Below are positions 35,600 to 47,074 of a stretch of 64,000 nt of DNA, piece after piece (position 1 is the stretch's first letter; each line of letters begins with the position of its first letter). Position numbers and translations under genes: made by a program. Origin of the DNA: Siphonodentalium dalli. Lineage: Eukaryota > Mollusca > Scaphopoda > Gadilida > Siphonodentaliidae. Under the pieces are notes generated by a model. That model saw only the letters and a list, made by a program, of their open reading frames with translations. It ran no database searches and was not told where the DNA came from. Where the stretch lies: positions 82,360,958 to 82,424,957 of the forward strand of contig CP136069.1 in NCBI GenBank assembly GCA_032622095.1. The letters run 5' to 3'.

Positions 35600-35990
35600 G
35601 GGCGTTGGTGTCTAGGAACGTAACGTTTTTGTTGGAGTATTCAGCTGTGAACTTTATGGTGTGGTGTCATTGATTGCAGAACTTTATGAATCGTTTTAGT
35701 TTTGATTCTCCGTGGGTCAAGACGATGAAGATGTCGTCGATGTATCGCAGATATATGTGGGGTTGGAAAGGTGCTACCTTGAGCATTTTGGTTTCCAGTT
35801 CTCCCATGAAAATGTTTGCCACACCTGGGGCACATTCCGTTCCTCCAATTTGTAAATACTGTTGGCCATTAAACTCAAAATTGTTGTTGTGGAGGACGCA
35901 AGTGTTCCGATAGGTTGTTAATGGATTCGATCTTGTTTATGAAATCGGTAGAGTAGCGTAAGTGTTTAGAATAGCTTGACACAAACGGTT
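35600..35990 (-). pseudogene. PLE reverse transcriptase, palm C-terminal part
   Basis: Shows FEFNGQQYLQI, ANIFMGELE and LRYIDDIFIVLTHGE (YIDD at about 35733-35744), then an in-frame stop at 35668-35670 and IKFTAEYSNKNVTFLD. The motifs are well matched to Penelope-family RTs (family knowledge). Confidence 0.88.
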
Positions 35991-36423
35991 TGAGATGTGT
36001 TTGTCTGCAAAGCTACTTATTTTCTCAGTGGGGCCGTTGTTACGCCACCGTAGTGTGGTGTTTCTAGCTTTTGGTTTTTTTGATATCGCATGGTCGATCG
36101 ATAATTCACTGGGTGATTGTACATTCGTGGACAGGGCGAATGCATTGTGGGGCTTTTATTTATTTATAGAGTTGGAAATTCCGTTTATTTAAAAGTCGGA
36201 ACTACGCGACCAGTAGGCCAAGTCCAGTAAAACGGTTCGTTATAGGTGCTGGTTGTTATTGTTATTTTAACGGAATTCTGAGTTGGTCATTCGCGAAACC
36301 AATATATTTTATATTCTATAATTAAAACCGTGGGTATATAATATATGATCCTCTTTATGGTTATTGTAGGAAGGTAAATTTAGCTAAAGCGGTGGGATAT
36401 CTTGCAAGACAACACATTTCGGT

Positions 36424-37133
36424 TTGCGCTATAACAGATCAATGTTTTAAGGTGTTACACAACGTCTGATAAAAAGAGTTCTATCTGGAATATTCACACA
36501 ATTTTTTCAGAGAACATGCATAGAGTAAACATAGTCCTATCGGACTATCGTAAAGTAGTTCCGTTTAATTCGGGATTAATTAACCCTCAGACTGCCGAAA
36601 CTGCCGACAATAAATTCGCTTGTTTGTGTCCCCCGAAAATCAAACTTGCCTGTTTAGAGGTCCCATTTTCGTGGCTAATGGTGATAGAATCACAATTTTT
36701 CAGTCAAGTTCATGGATAAATTACATTACACTTAATCGGCTTATGTCCGCGGCCATAAACCTGCGTTTTGATAACAATTTATTTGAGACAAACTGTTGCG
36801 CGGGTATCAGTCGGCGCTTATCGGTTGAAGTTATTATGATCGTGCAGCCTGCACGTGCAACAAGTGTTCAAATACAACAGAAAAATAAAATACTATGTCA
36901 AATAAATAACGTGATCAATGGACAGACAAGTTTCATTTCCGTGGGACACGAAAAAGCGAATTTAATGTCGTCAGTTTCGGCAGTCTGAGGGTTTTAATTA
37001 ATCTCCTTTATGATATCCCGATAGTACTATGTTTACTCTATGTTCTCTGAAAAAAATTGGTGTGAATATTCCCGATAGAACTATTTTTATCAGACGTTTT
37101 GTAACACATTAAAACATTGAGCAGTTAGCGCAA
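36424..37133. mobile_element. Foldback TIR element nested in the Penelope-like element
   Basis: TIRs of about 215 bp: the left arm from TTGCGCT...CAATGTTTTAA through ACGTCTGATAAAAA, CAGAGAACAT and CTCAGACTGCCGAAACTG is mirrored on the right up to 37133. About 240 bp of unpaired centre remains. Open frames at 36516 and 36620 are by-products. A direct repeat (TTTTAACGGAATTCTGAG) lies outside it at about 36263 and 37531. Confidence 0.9.
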
Positions 37134-37626
37134 TTTTCTGAAATTTCGGACTATTTCGTCTATAAAAATACGATGAGCAACTGAAAATGTTTTTCAACAT
37201 TCTGGAAGGGGTATATGTCCATGGTATATATGTTTAAAATTTCACGCATAAACTATGACAGATAACAAAGTTATAATTAGTTTTATAGGCCCATCATAAA
37301 TCCCCTATAACAAACGCATGCCTCCGTAAGCACATGACTTTGCTGTGGATACTTTCGTTCCCAGCATGCATCATTCTCGCTATCTGTAAAATGTCTATGA
37401 ACAATGGCTGCATGTGCCATGCACTCTTAGCTTTGATCCGCATTTAGAAGCATTCTGGTGTGGCGAATGAGAAACCTGCAGTAATTTATAAGCCGTAGTT
37501 CATTGTAATAATTTGAAGAATTACTTGTTTTAACGGAATTCTGAGGCGGTCGATTCATGTAACCAATATATTTTATATTATGATTTATATTTATGACTAA
37601 TAATACGATCTTGGTGGCGTTACCAT

Positions 37627-37936
37627 TTCTGACTATGGTTTTCTTGTTCCCACTGATAACAGGACGAGTTGGAACTTTCCCTTTTTCCTGTGTTACGTGG
37701 ATTTTTGGGAGGAAGTATATTCGGGGTGTTTTAACCTCGATTGACTTGAATCCGAGGTAAACTTTGGCCGGTATTTCAGCTATGGCGCGAAGTTCATCTT
37801 GAAGTTTGATGACCTTGTAGTGGTTTAGTTGTGTACTGTCTTCTGTTTGTTTACAATAGAAGTCAGTGCTGCTTTTGTCGGCCGTTTTAATTACAATTTC
37901 ATGATTGTGTTTCAGTTTCCGGTTTTCGGTGTCCAT
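37627..37936 (-). pseudogene. PLE reverse transcriptase, N-terminal part
   Basis: Contains EIVIKTADKSS, a PRIYFLPKIH block and TRPVISG, equivalent to the 'IVIKPADKG...YxLPKIHK...RPIVS' signature of Penelope-like RTs. The following part of the frame, down to 37427, departs from the family as it enters inserted sequence. Confidence 0.88.
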
Positions 37937-38029
37937 GTGCTTTTTATGTCGAATTTCATTTCCAATTGTGGCTCAACTGAGAGTTATCTCACTTCGTTGT
38001 CTTTGAAGTGAGCCTTCAGTTTAAGGGGG

Positions 38030-38219
38030 TGTCATGTTTATAGATACAGAGTTATGTATCTTGTATCTGAGAATAATCACGCTGTATCTTATTCAACTTT
38101 ATAAAATCAATCTAATCAGTCCTAAGGGTTATATAAGGCCACATACACATCATTTGCGATGAGGATTATCAACGAGTCCATGCATCGACTCATTTAATAC
38201 ACGATACGATCAATAGACA
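38030..38219 (+). repeat. 5' LTR with TATA-like promoter
   Basis: About 190 bp from TGTCATG to an ACA end. It has a TATATAAGG box near 38130-38138 that is also present in the 3' LTR, as expected for a pol II promoter. The primer-binding site after it could not be assigned to a tRNA by eye. Confidence 0.85.
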
Positions 38220-38269
38220 TTAAAAACGTCATGGCATAATTACCTACTGGAAGAGTCTTCCATAGCAAC

Positions 38270-38880
38270 ACGATGGCCCAAATATATCGATCGGTTCGAT
38301 AATTTTATGGTAGCATGCAATATAGACAATGAAAAGAAAGAAGGCGCTGTTGTTCCATCATTCAGGCACTGCTGTGTATGACATATTTGAAACTATCAAA
38401 GATGAACCGGCTCCCGCAGCCGCCGCAGGTGATGGTCAACAGCCTGTACAATGAAATGCACAGCCAAATTTATATGAGGCGTGTGTTCAGAAACTCAATA
38501 TGTACTTCAATTCGAAGAAAAAATTGATATATGAACGTTATAAATTCCGCCAGAATATATGTCGACAGAAGCCTGGGGAGTCAATTGATGCGTTCAACAC
38601 GCTATACCACAACAAACCTCGGTTGTCATGCTATTTTTGTGGTGGATCGTATCCACATAGAAATGGACCCTATCCTACAAAAGGGAAGACGTGGACTTTG
38701 CGGATGGGAAAACCATTTGAACGGGTATGTAACAGGGAAAAGACTGCAGATGTGGATAAAGGTCAAGAACGTCGAAAACAATCAACACAAAATTCTATAC
38801 ATGCAGATGCAGTAGGTGGCTACGAAGATTCCGACTCTAATGATTATGTGTTTACCGCGAATTTGAATCCATGGGAAGGC
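38270..38880 (+). pseudogene. Gypsy gag remnant
   Basis: After a broken start (WPKYIDRFDNFM...), the frame from 38500 gives KFRQNICRQKPGESIDAF, typical of the gag core of this lineage. A run around 38626-38690 resembles a CX2C...H zinc knuckle (CYFCGGSYPHRNG), but the expected later cysteines are replaced by Tyr and Trp. The segment between the core and the knuckle is much shorter than usual, so an internal deletion is likely. Confidence 0.8.
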
Positions 38881-39294
38881 TCCGAATGTGACAGTATGCC
38901 GCATACAACCATAACATTAGCTGAGACATCTATCAACGTGTTGTTGGATTCTGGTAAATCCGTTAACATTATGTCATCAGAAACTTTCGAATCTTTAAAA
39001 GAAACTCCAAAACTTGAACATGTTCGGTCGTCGGATCATAAAATATTAGCGTACAATTCCAACGAACCATTGCCTATCATAGGACAAATCACTACACTTG
39101 TATATGTGCAAGAGGCATCATGTGTCGCAACATTCTACGTGCTTGATGGGAAAAGCGAGTCATTGCTATGTTTCAGAACATGTCAAAATTTGTGTATTCT
39201 CCCTGTTGTGCATCATGCATGTGACCAACAACGATTACAACGATTAATGCAAAAGTATTCTTCACCAATACAAACACCTGTTTTCTGGAATTGA
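38881..39294 (+). pseudogene. Gypsy aspartic protease region
   Basis: INVLLDSGKSVNIM places the catalytic Asp codon at 38947-38949; the usual Ala after DSG is Lys. The downstream VLDGKSESLLCF block matches the lineage. A stop at 39292 separates it from the RT. Confidence 0.8.
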
Positions 39295-39319
39295 CAAACT
39301 GAAAGATTATGAGGTCAAA

Positions 39320-40000
39320 TTGCACATCGATCCGAACATTATGTCAGTTGCACAACCGCCACGTCGCATATCTTTTCATATGATGAAGAAGGTTGAGCGT
39401 GTGTTAGAAATACTTGAAAAATCAGACATCATCGAACGTGTTACAGATTTTGCTACACCGTGGGTGTCACCAATCGTAGTGGCTCCCAAACCAAATGATC
39501 CAGATAAAATCAGACTTTGTCTGGACATGAGATGCGCCAACAAGGCCATAATCCGATAGCGTCATATATATCCAACTATCGGTGATATATTATCACAAGT
39601 GAATGGATCAACAGTGTTTTCGAAGGAAGATATGAACCGTGGTTTTAATCAATTCCTCCTTCACCCAGATAGCCGTTACATTATATACAACTTTTGCCAC
39701 ACACACAGGGTTATACTGATATGAACGATTAAATTTCGGGAACAGCTCAGGTCCAGAGAAATTCAATCAGCTCATTAGGGACACACTTTCTGTCATTCCG
39801 AATGTAATAAATATAGCTGATGATATTTTAATTCATGCGAGAACGGAGCGCGAGCATGGTGACGTACTGAAGCAAGTACTTCATCGTCTTGATGATAATA
39901 ATCTCACCTTAAATCAGGACAAATGTGATTTCAAGATGTCAGAGGTAAAACATTTTGGAATGATTTTCTTAGAGGAGAGAATAAGAATGGATCCAGAAAA
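39320..40000 (+). pseudogene. Gypsy reverse transcriptase
   Basis: TPWVSPIVVAPKP, KIRLCLDMR and a stop at 39557, then STVFSKEDMNRGFNQ and another break near 39722. The catalytic box reads IADD (about 39812-39823) rather than Y[IVA]DD. LNQDKCDF and VKHFGMIF follow. Inactive. Confidence 0.88.
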
Positions 40001-40776
40001 AATAAAGTCAATCTCAATTATTCGAGAGCCGCAATCAGCTGCTGAATTACGTTCTTATCTTGGAATTGTAACATATGCTTCGCGGTATATACCAAACTTT
40101 GCTAGACTAAGTGAGCCGCTCAGAAAGTTGACACATAAAAATACCAAATTTGTTTGGGAATCGCAACTAAATCAAGCAATCGTGGCAATTCAGAAGTGCT
40201 TAACAGGTGATTTTTGTTTAGCGTACTTCAATGCTGAGGCCGAAACGGAGCTTATAGTGGATGGATCACTGAATGGACTTGGCTCGCTCTAGATCCAGAA
40301 ACAGAAATCTAGATTGATGAAACCAATTGCATATGCAAGTAAAATTCTGACGCCGACTGAAAAGCGATACAGTCAACTAGAAACTGAAGCTTTAGCGATT
40401 ACACGGGGTCTTAAACATTTTCGAATTTACATTCTCGGCAAGCATTGCACAGTCATTACTGTGGTTACCGATCATCAGCTCCTGAGAACTATATTCAATA
40501 GTTCGAGATCATGTATGTCACCTCGGGTGGAGCGTTGGTGCTTGAAAGTTCAAGAGTACAATTTCACGGTGGTATTTCGACCGGGAAAATATAATCCGGC
40601 TGACTTTGTCCAAAGATATTCTTCCAAAATAATATATAATACTCCGCCAATCGCATCGACCGGGAAAATCTAATCCGGCTGACGACTTTGTCCCTAGATA
40701 TTCCTCCAAAATCATATCTAATACTCCGCCAATCGCATCGACGCAATGTGCCGAGGAATATATTTCGTATCTCTCA
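40001..40776 (+). pseudogene. Gypsy connection and RNase H region with a 79-bp tandem duplication
   Basis: ELRSYLGIVTYASRYIPNF and a stop at 40290 precede YASKILTPTEKRYSQLETEALAI and VTDHQLL, the RNase H core. At 40578-40738 a segment beginning CGACCGGGAAAAT is present twice in tandem, disrupting the end of the domain. Confidence 0.85.
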
Positions 40777-41875
40777 ATGGAAGCTGTACCTAAAGCAATG
40801 ACTTTCGCCGAAATAAAAATTGCATCGAAGGAGGACCCTACGATTCAGGCGGTGATAAGACTTATTCATGGTAATTTATGGTCTGAGGTTAACAATGCAA
40901 CATACAATCCCGAGAATGTCAATATATCTGATTTGCACAGGATCAGAAGTGTTGTTGACGAGATCGCTATTGTTGAAGAGTATATACTACTTCGTGGAAC
41001 ATGACTCTTGATTCCAGAAAAATTACATCCAAAAGTTATCACGATTGCCCATGAAGGACATCTTGGAATTGTTAAAACCAAACAATGTCTCCGAGAGAAA
41101 GTTTGGTTTCCAGCTATCGACAGAAAAGTGGAATCGGTCATTAAAAGCTGCCTAGCATGTCAATCTGTAATCGTAAAAACTAAATCGGAACCAATTCAAA
41201 TGAATGAACTTCCGGCAAATGTATGGGAGAGTGTATTGTCGGATTTCTGTGGACCGCTAGCAGCTGGAGGGTACTTAATGATTGTCATGGATGAGTATTC
41301 GAGATATATGCTTGTGGAGCCAGCTACATCAGTGTCATCTGCAGCTGTAATTCCGGTGCTTGACTGAAGCTGTTCACTATAATGGGAATTCCAAAAACTT
41401 TGAAAACAGACGATGGGAGCCCCTTCAATTCAGAGAAATTTAAGGAGTATTCTTAGTACCTATGATTTAAGAACCTTAGGATAACACCAGTTTGGACATA
41501 AGCGAACTGTGCCACAGAAAATTGTATGTTTAACATTAAAAAGGTATTGCAAACTGCAAGTGTGGAAGGCAAACCATTTCAGCAAGTTCTGCATCAATAT
41601 TTGAGAAACTATCTGGCAACACAACACTCAACAACTGAAGTTACACCATATTCACTGATATTGGAACAAAACTACCAACTGTTTCTAAACCGTTGGACGA
41701 TAATAATATTAGAGACACTGACACGAAGAACAAAGCTAAGACAAAAGCATACAACAAAAGACGGTCAGCGAAACATAGAGACATTTACATCGGCGATGCA
41801 GTTTTAGTAAAACAAGGTGTAAAAGGAAACTGGTCTCAAAATATAAATCGAAGCCATACAAAGTTGTGGAGATAA
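40777..41875 (+). pseudogene. Gypsy integrase
   Basis: The HHCC zinc-binding motif (H..GHLG at about 41047, C..C at about 41148-41165) is followed by VLSDFCGPL (first Asp near 41242) and TDDGSPF (second Asp near 41406). The region of the catalytic Glu is altered. A stop lies at 41365 and a further break near 41454. The C-terminal IGDAVLVKQ and, to 42120, a RRPPRRFIEEM-like end are recognisable. Confidence 0.85.
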
Positions 41876-42285
41876 AGTTTCCACAGATTACAGTGAAAAG
41901 TAAAGAGGGTCATCGAATATCAAGGAACATTTCATATTTCAAGAACATTTCAAACAATCTCTATGACCAACAAGATTCAGATTCAGACGAGCATTATGGA
42001 GTTATAGTGGAAATCAGCCACCCGACATGGTTGAACCAGGTGTTCCTCCACAGGTACAGGGTTCACACCCGGTGAGAAATAGGAGACCACCACGTCGGTT
42101 TATTGAAGAGATGCAGTACTACCAGCATGTTTGGATTCAGACATACATTTGATTAATATCGTTTTAAACATTTGATTAATAGTGTTTATGGATAATATAT
42201 CGACAATTATTCATTTTGATCACAAACTTTAAAGTTTAAAGCAGTGCTTCAGTTTTGGTGAAAAAGAGGACTTTTTTACTATTTT

Positions 42286-42300
42286 AAAAAAGGGGAGATA
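42286..42300 (+). other. Polypurine tract
   Basis: AAAAAAGGGGAGATA immediately before the 3' LTR, the expected primer site for plus-strand synthesis. Confidence 0.9.
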
Positions 42301-42428
42301 TGTCATGTTTATAGATATAGAGTTATGTATCTTTTATCTGAGATGAGAATAATCACGCTGTATTTTTTTCGACTTTATACAATCAATCTAATCAGTCATG
42401 ATGGTTATATAAGGCCATAAACACATCA
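42301..42428 (+). repeat. 3' LTR, truncated
   Basis: Matches the first ~125 bp of the 5' LTR, including TATATAAGG, with an internal GAGAT duplication. Homology stops at ACACATCA where the next TIR starts. Confidence 0.85.
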
Positions 42429-43352
42429 GGTGATACGCACGTTTTGCATAAATCCAGCCAAAAATGCAAGAGATTTTCAAAAAAAAAATTCTCTGGATCT
42501 ATCTGGCAAAAAATCTTGAATTTTACATATCGTCATCTTCATTGTATGTAGAATTTGAGCAATTATTAAGAGACAAAAAGCAATGGATTTTAATACATTT
42601 CAGAGGTTGAAAATATTATTTAACTGTTTGCCCCATTCGGTACCAAGAACTGCTAGAATAATTCATAATTTCACACAAAACTCTAAATAGCTTATTACCT
42701 TGGCTATGATAGGAAGCTTCATTTGTATCATAATGTTGATTTAGATTTTTAATTGCATATAGCATCATAGCCCCATATATTATAATGAAGAATAAAGCAC
42801 TCACAAATATTCCAGAACAGTGCAAAAAAAATGTTGATATGCAGCCTAGTCCACTCAATCAGGGAGCAATACACAGGAATTAGAGTGTTAAGATATATGG
42901 TGGTCAGCTTTAACTTGGTTATGAACCCATGACCCACAACTCATCTCAGCCCAATTGTTATTGATCAGCATGAAAGTCCTCAAATATAGATAATTATGTA
43001 TGGGTAGTTGCCTTTCTTGATGAAAATAATCATTAAATTCACAAATAAAAAATAATTAAGTCTCCACTCATGATATTGAGATATATCATGGATTTATGAA
43101 CTGCACTTTTGAAAACAAAATCTGCTTTTCAGACGTTCTTGTTACATGAAAACAGTGAAATTTTTAATATTTTTCATGCCATATGGCATAAAAGTGAAGT
43201 AAATGAGGTTATTTTATGAAATTGGTCGATGTTTCTTAAATATTGTGACACAATAATCGCTTGTATCAAATTTCACGAAGAAATTCCTCACAGATTTTTA
43301 GAAAATCCATTTTGAAATACCAGGAAATTTTGGCAAAACGTGCGTCTGACCC
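42429..43352. mobile_element. Short-TIR element (~0.92 kb)
   Basis: Left GGTGATACGCACGTTTTGC and right (inward) GGTCAGACGCACGTTTTGC form TIRs. No coding is seen. The right flank does not resume LTR sequence, so it is not a clean insertion. Confidence 0.7.
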
Positions 43353-43479
43353 TTAACTCCCCTGACAACCTCTTCTGGTGTCAGTCAGTTTTGTCTGGAG
43401 TGGAGTTGAAATAACTTGTGTTTCGGTGCTATCGAAGCAGTAGTCCGAAAGGTTTACCACTAGTTTTGTTTATCCAATG

Positions 43480-44515
43480 TGGTGTGAAAATAAAAATTGC
43501 GCGCTTTGAACGGCTACGGACGTCAGAAAACGGCCGTTATAATCGCCCGCTCTCGTCCGGTTTGGATTTACCTTAAGAGAACGCTATATATAGCGGCGTA
43601 TGTCCTGTATAAAGTACATGAGTGCATGGATATAAGATAGAGTTAAGCCTTTAAACAATATGACAGAGAATATATACATGATGAGGTTGCATAAATTTGG
43701 TCAACAAACAAAAAAGAAGAAAGTTTGTGTAAAGAGTGTGTGATAGTCCGGTTTTCTATTTGTATACTTCGAGCGTTTTTCGGTCCTCTCTCTCTCTCTC
43801 CATGGAAATCAAGACTGAAAATAGTGGCCTTCGTTTATTTTTAACTGGTATTTGTATGTTGTATTTGTTACATTAGTTCGGTCCGTAGCTCTAATGTTGT
43901 CAGTGGCTTTATGGCAAATTGGGTCGCTGTCAAATAGTATATTTGTACGCGCGTATTCCTTCTATTTGAAGGCGACACATTCATTCGTCGTCGCGATAAA
44001 AAAAAAGGTGGTGGATGACTTTAGCGACATGGTGATAACTGAAGTGCCAGGATAAAAGAGAAGAGAAAATGCCTGGCAAGAGCTCGACGTAATAACAGGA
44101 TCGTCTGGTAAATTTTTGGTCCCAATCCATTCCAAGCTTGTGATTTCACTTTGCCCACAATCCCCCCCCCCCCCCGATAAAAAAAACCTCATAAACTGGA
44201 ATTGTAGAATGAAATTCAATTAAACGTAATTGCTATGATAATTTAGGAAACCTGTGCACCATTCCACCTGACATACTATATTTGAATTAAATGAGTTTGA
44301 AAAACTCTTACATGTACACGTTTAGCAAATTCTGAATAAAATGTCCATATACATTGCATGTGTGAGCTGCCTGTAAATGATGCACTCAAACGATTATCTA
44401 CCCAATCCAGTCGCTTTCCGAGTGAATATAAAAATTGCGTGCTTTGAACTGCTAGGGATGACATGAAATCGGCCGTAAAAATCGGGCGCTCGCGCCCGGT
44501 GTTGATTGACCCTTA
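43480..44515 (+). repeat. ~95-bp direct repeats bracketing ~0.85 kb
   Basis: 43482-43575 and 44425-44515 share ATAAAAATTGCGYGCTTTGAA, an ACGGCCGTTAWAATCG-like block and a CTCGYGCCCGGT-like block in the same orientation. They could be solo terminal repeats or two copies of a short element. Between them lie a (TC)n run (43786-43800), a 14-nt C run (44162-44175) and no recognised gene. Confidence 0.6.
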
Positions 44516-44550
44516 GTGCTGTCAGGTGCGCACGTGTTTTTGTATGTTAA

Positions 44551-45010
44551 AGGTACTCAATCCGATCAGACGGTCCCCATATCATCAAGATACGACAACA
44601 GCATTTCTTCAAAATACGCTTTAGTTATCAGAATCGATTAATTGCAACAAAATAATGCTAACCACTGTCAACTATGGTATCAAATTTCCCAAAATGTTAT
44701 TTATCAACATTTTGTTTAACTAAATACGGCCGTATTATCACTAGAATATCACGAAATTTGACTGCTTACCACTTGATTTTAGAGTTATCCATCTTCATCC
44801 GCGCAATTTATTTTTCGAGACCGTCCTTTTAACGACGTGTTTATGGGTCACAAATAATTGCACATCTCGAGAAATAACGAACTTCAAAAATCGATATTTG
44901 ATCACTCTCAGCTTTGATGGGTGGGTTCCTCGACTTTAATCAAATATGTATTACCCCCGAAGCCAAAGAAATAGTAATTTAGGAGCGTTTATAATTCGGA
45001 TAATGCATCT
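44551..45010. mobile_element. TTAA-flanked MITE, copy 1 (diverged)
   Basis: TTAA at 44547-44550 and 45011-45014. The left tip is AGGTACTCAATCCG, but the right tip is AGATGCATTATCCG. The interior shares TTACCACTTGATTTTAGAG and CAAAGCCAAAGAAATAGTAA with copies 2 and 3. Confidence 0.85.
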
Positions 45011-45029
45011 TTAAATGCATATGTAGATT

Positions 45030-45115
45030 GTATTTGGGAGTGGGGACATTGTAAGTTGTTAAAACTTGTACCCCAATACCGTTGTAAATGAATTTACAAT
45101 AAAATATGTTTAAAG
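45030..45115 (+). mobile_element. LINE 3' tail
   Basis: GGGAGTGGGGACATT, AACTTGTACCCCAAT and the end ACAATAAAATATGTTTAAA match the end of the LINE at 26509-28538 (ACAATAAATATGTTTAAA). A very short 5'-truncated copy. Confidence 0.75.
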
Positions 45116-45849
45116 TAGAGTATTATTTTAGTTCGTGCTTTTCGCAACGTATTCCGCTTTATTTTGGTCGAGTGAGTTCTTTGTTGATCTGTATAAGTTT
45201 GAGTGATGCTTCTATGAGTTGGCGTGTTGGATGCTGACTCTTTGGCTAACAGGTATATGAGTCGTTCGGTCAAGCAATTGTTAAGATTCCCATGTATTGT
45301 TCTACTTTGGCGACCTTGATTCGGACATTTCTGGTGGCCTTGTATAGAGGTAATTTGTCTGGGGGGATATTGACCTTCACGTGTGGAAGTGTTTCGTGTT
45401 TCTGGGCGGGATCTGATAGGACACGTCGTCGTTTCGCGTTCCTATAATCCGTATTTGTGGTATGTTCACCTGTGTCGGGTTGTTCGACATCTTTATCGGA
45501 GGAGAGCCATACAACACTGGATCATATTTGTGTATAGTCATATGGTAAGTAGTTGGGTGATTAATTAAAAGACTATTGTTTAGCAAAGGAAGCCTTAGTA
45601 TAGCGTAATTCGTAACCAACTGAAGAGCTTGACCCAATCGAAATCAATTACACGTAATATATTTATAATAAAATAAGTATTCGTATACCAAATACCGAAT
45701 TACCTATATCATACGTATCATACATAACCAGCAACTTACGAGAATTCATACCGAATTACGCTATACTAAGACAATTAAATTAGGCTTCCCTGCTAAACTA
45801 TATATAATCCTCTAAATAAAATAAGTTCTTTAAAAATCGTTTTCTACAG
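45116..45849. other. Stretch with a small inverted pair, no recognised gene
   Basis: 45575-45630 and 45752-45812 are inverted copies containing TTAGTATAGCGTAATTCG with a 12-bp indel. The 86-codon minus frame at 45377-45637 is open but has no family match I can name. Confidence 0.5.
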
Positions 45850-45995
45850 GATAGGATATGATAGGATATTTTATTTCAATATACACATATTAATGCATAC
45901 TACATTTTACAAATATTGTATTGTATATTCGAGGGGTGGCATAGTCAGGCTAGACTGTCTTACTGCCACCCACTTAAAGATGAAAAGATGTTACG
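45850..45995 (-). mobile_element. LINE 3' tail with ATCCTATC repeats
   Basis: On the minus strand it reads AGTCTAGCCTGACTATGCC, then ATATTGAAATAAAATATCC and tandem TATCC units at the end, a microsatellite tail typical of non-LTR elements. Confidence 0.65.
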
Positions 45996-46577
45996 ATAGG
46001 CGGTCAAGATTTATCCAGTCCAAGAAGGCATGGTGTGGTTTATTGCCATGACCATATAGTTTCAATCTGTTTATAATGTCATGGTTGATTGAATTTTAGG
46101 GGTCACAGCGCTTAGAAGATTACCATTGGATATTATTGATTTTAGCGTCCAAGCTACTTGTGACCTATTGTAATTTGTGGTATAATCCTATTGGGGGATA
46201 CACACTATCTTTACATGGACTGTGGTAACTGTGTTTCCAGTTAGGGGTCATATGGGCCAGAATCCTCATCATATTATGGCTGTATAAACATTATACAGAT
46301 AATATGTTTGTATGGTCTAAGCTATTTTCTTGAGAGCTATACTGGTCACCAGGGTATGAACTGTTCATTTATCTCAGGTTACAGATCCTGTTAGGTATTT
46401 CAATGTTATTAGATGCCTACCAATGTCTAATGTATTCCCCCACATTTAATGACCGCTTTCTATTTGGTAACTGTTGTGGAGTTCAGAACAAATAATATGT
46501 TTTCTACGGAATAAACCAGTTTATTGTCACAAGTGTGATATTAAATTTACTGGTGGCTTTATGCGAGCTGGTCACTA
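45996..46577. other. Stretch without recognised genes
   Basis: Nothing recognised on either strand. Confidence 0.5.
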
Positions 46578-46581
46578 TTAA

Positions 46582-47062
46582 AGGTACTCAATCCGATAAA
46601 ACTCCTCTCAATTACTATTTCAATGGCTTCGGGGGTCAAAAATATTTGATTCGAGTCGAGGAAGTCACCCATCAAAGCTCAGATTTGTTAGATATCGATT
46701 TTAGAAATCTATTATTTTTTATTATCGGGAATACTTTCTGGCCCAGATCTCAGGCAAAATTTCGTTATTATTACCACTTGATTTTAGAGTTATCCATCCT
46801 TGTCTGTTTGAATAGAGTTTTGCTGAACAAATCTCGAGCAGGATACGAAATTGACGGCAATTATTAGTACTCATCTCGAGAACATAACAAATTTCAAAAA
46901 TCAATATCTAATAACTCTGAGCTTTGTTTGATGGGTTCCTCGACTAGAATCAAAATAGTTTTTACCCCCAAAGCCAAAGAAATAGTAATATAGGACCCTC
47001 TGATCGGATTGTTGTTGTTGGAATCTGTTGAGATGGGGACCCTCTTTACGGATTGAGTACCT
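46582..47062. mobile_element. TTAA-flanked MITE, copy 2
   Basis: TTAA at 46578-46581 and 47063-47066 with 14-bp tips AGGTACTCAATCCG (right tip AGGTACTCAATCCG with one change). The interior is partly self-complementary around GTCGAGGAA..CCCATCAAA. TTAA targets suggest a piggyBac- or Kolobok-type transposase acting in trans (family knowledge). Confidence 0.92.
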
Positions 47063-47074
47063 TTAAACGCGTTA

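Larger units (their letters stand above)
35124..37936 (-). pseudogene. Degenerate Penelope-like element, RT plus GIY-YIG
   Basis: On the minus strand the element reads RT N-terminal part (37936-37627), an insertion (about 36200-37530), RT C-terminal part with the YIDD catalytic motif (35990-35600), then a Cys-rich linker and a GIY-YIG-type domain (35566-35124). This order is characteristic of endonuclease-bearing Penelope-like retroelements. Stops and frame changes occur throughout, and the segment between TDFINK and FEFNG lacks the DxxSLYTNIP motif expected there, so there is an internal deletion. It is inactive. Confidence 0.88.
38030..42428 (+). mobile_element. Ty3/Gypsy LTR retrotransposon, K02A2.6-like, decayed
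   Basis: Two LTRs in direct orientation start TGTCATGTTTATAGATA. Between them, in order: gag with a zinc-knuckle remnant, protease, reverse transcriptase, RNase H, integrase, and a polypurine tract directly before the 3' LTR. This gag-PR-RT-RH-IN order defines Ty3/Gypsy. At least six stops or frame changes are visible. The 3' LTR is cut short by the next element, so no target duplication can be read. Confidence 0.93.
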
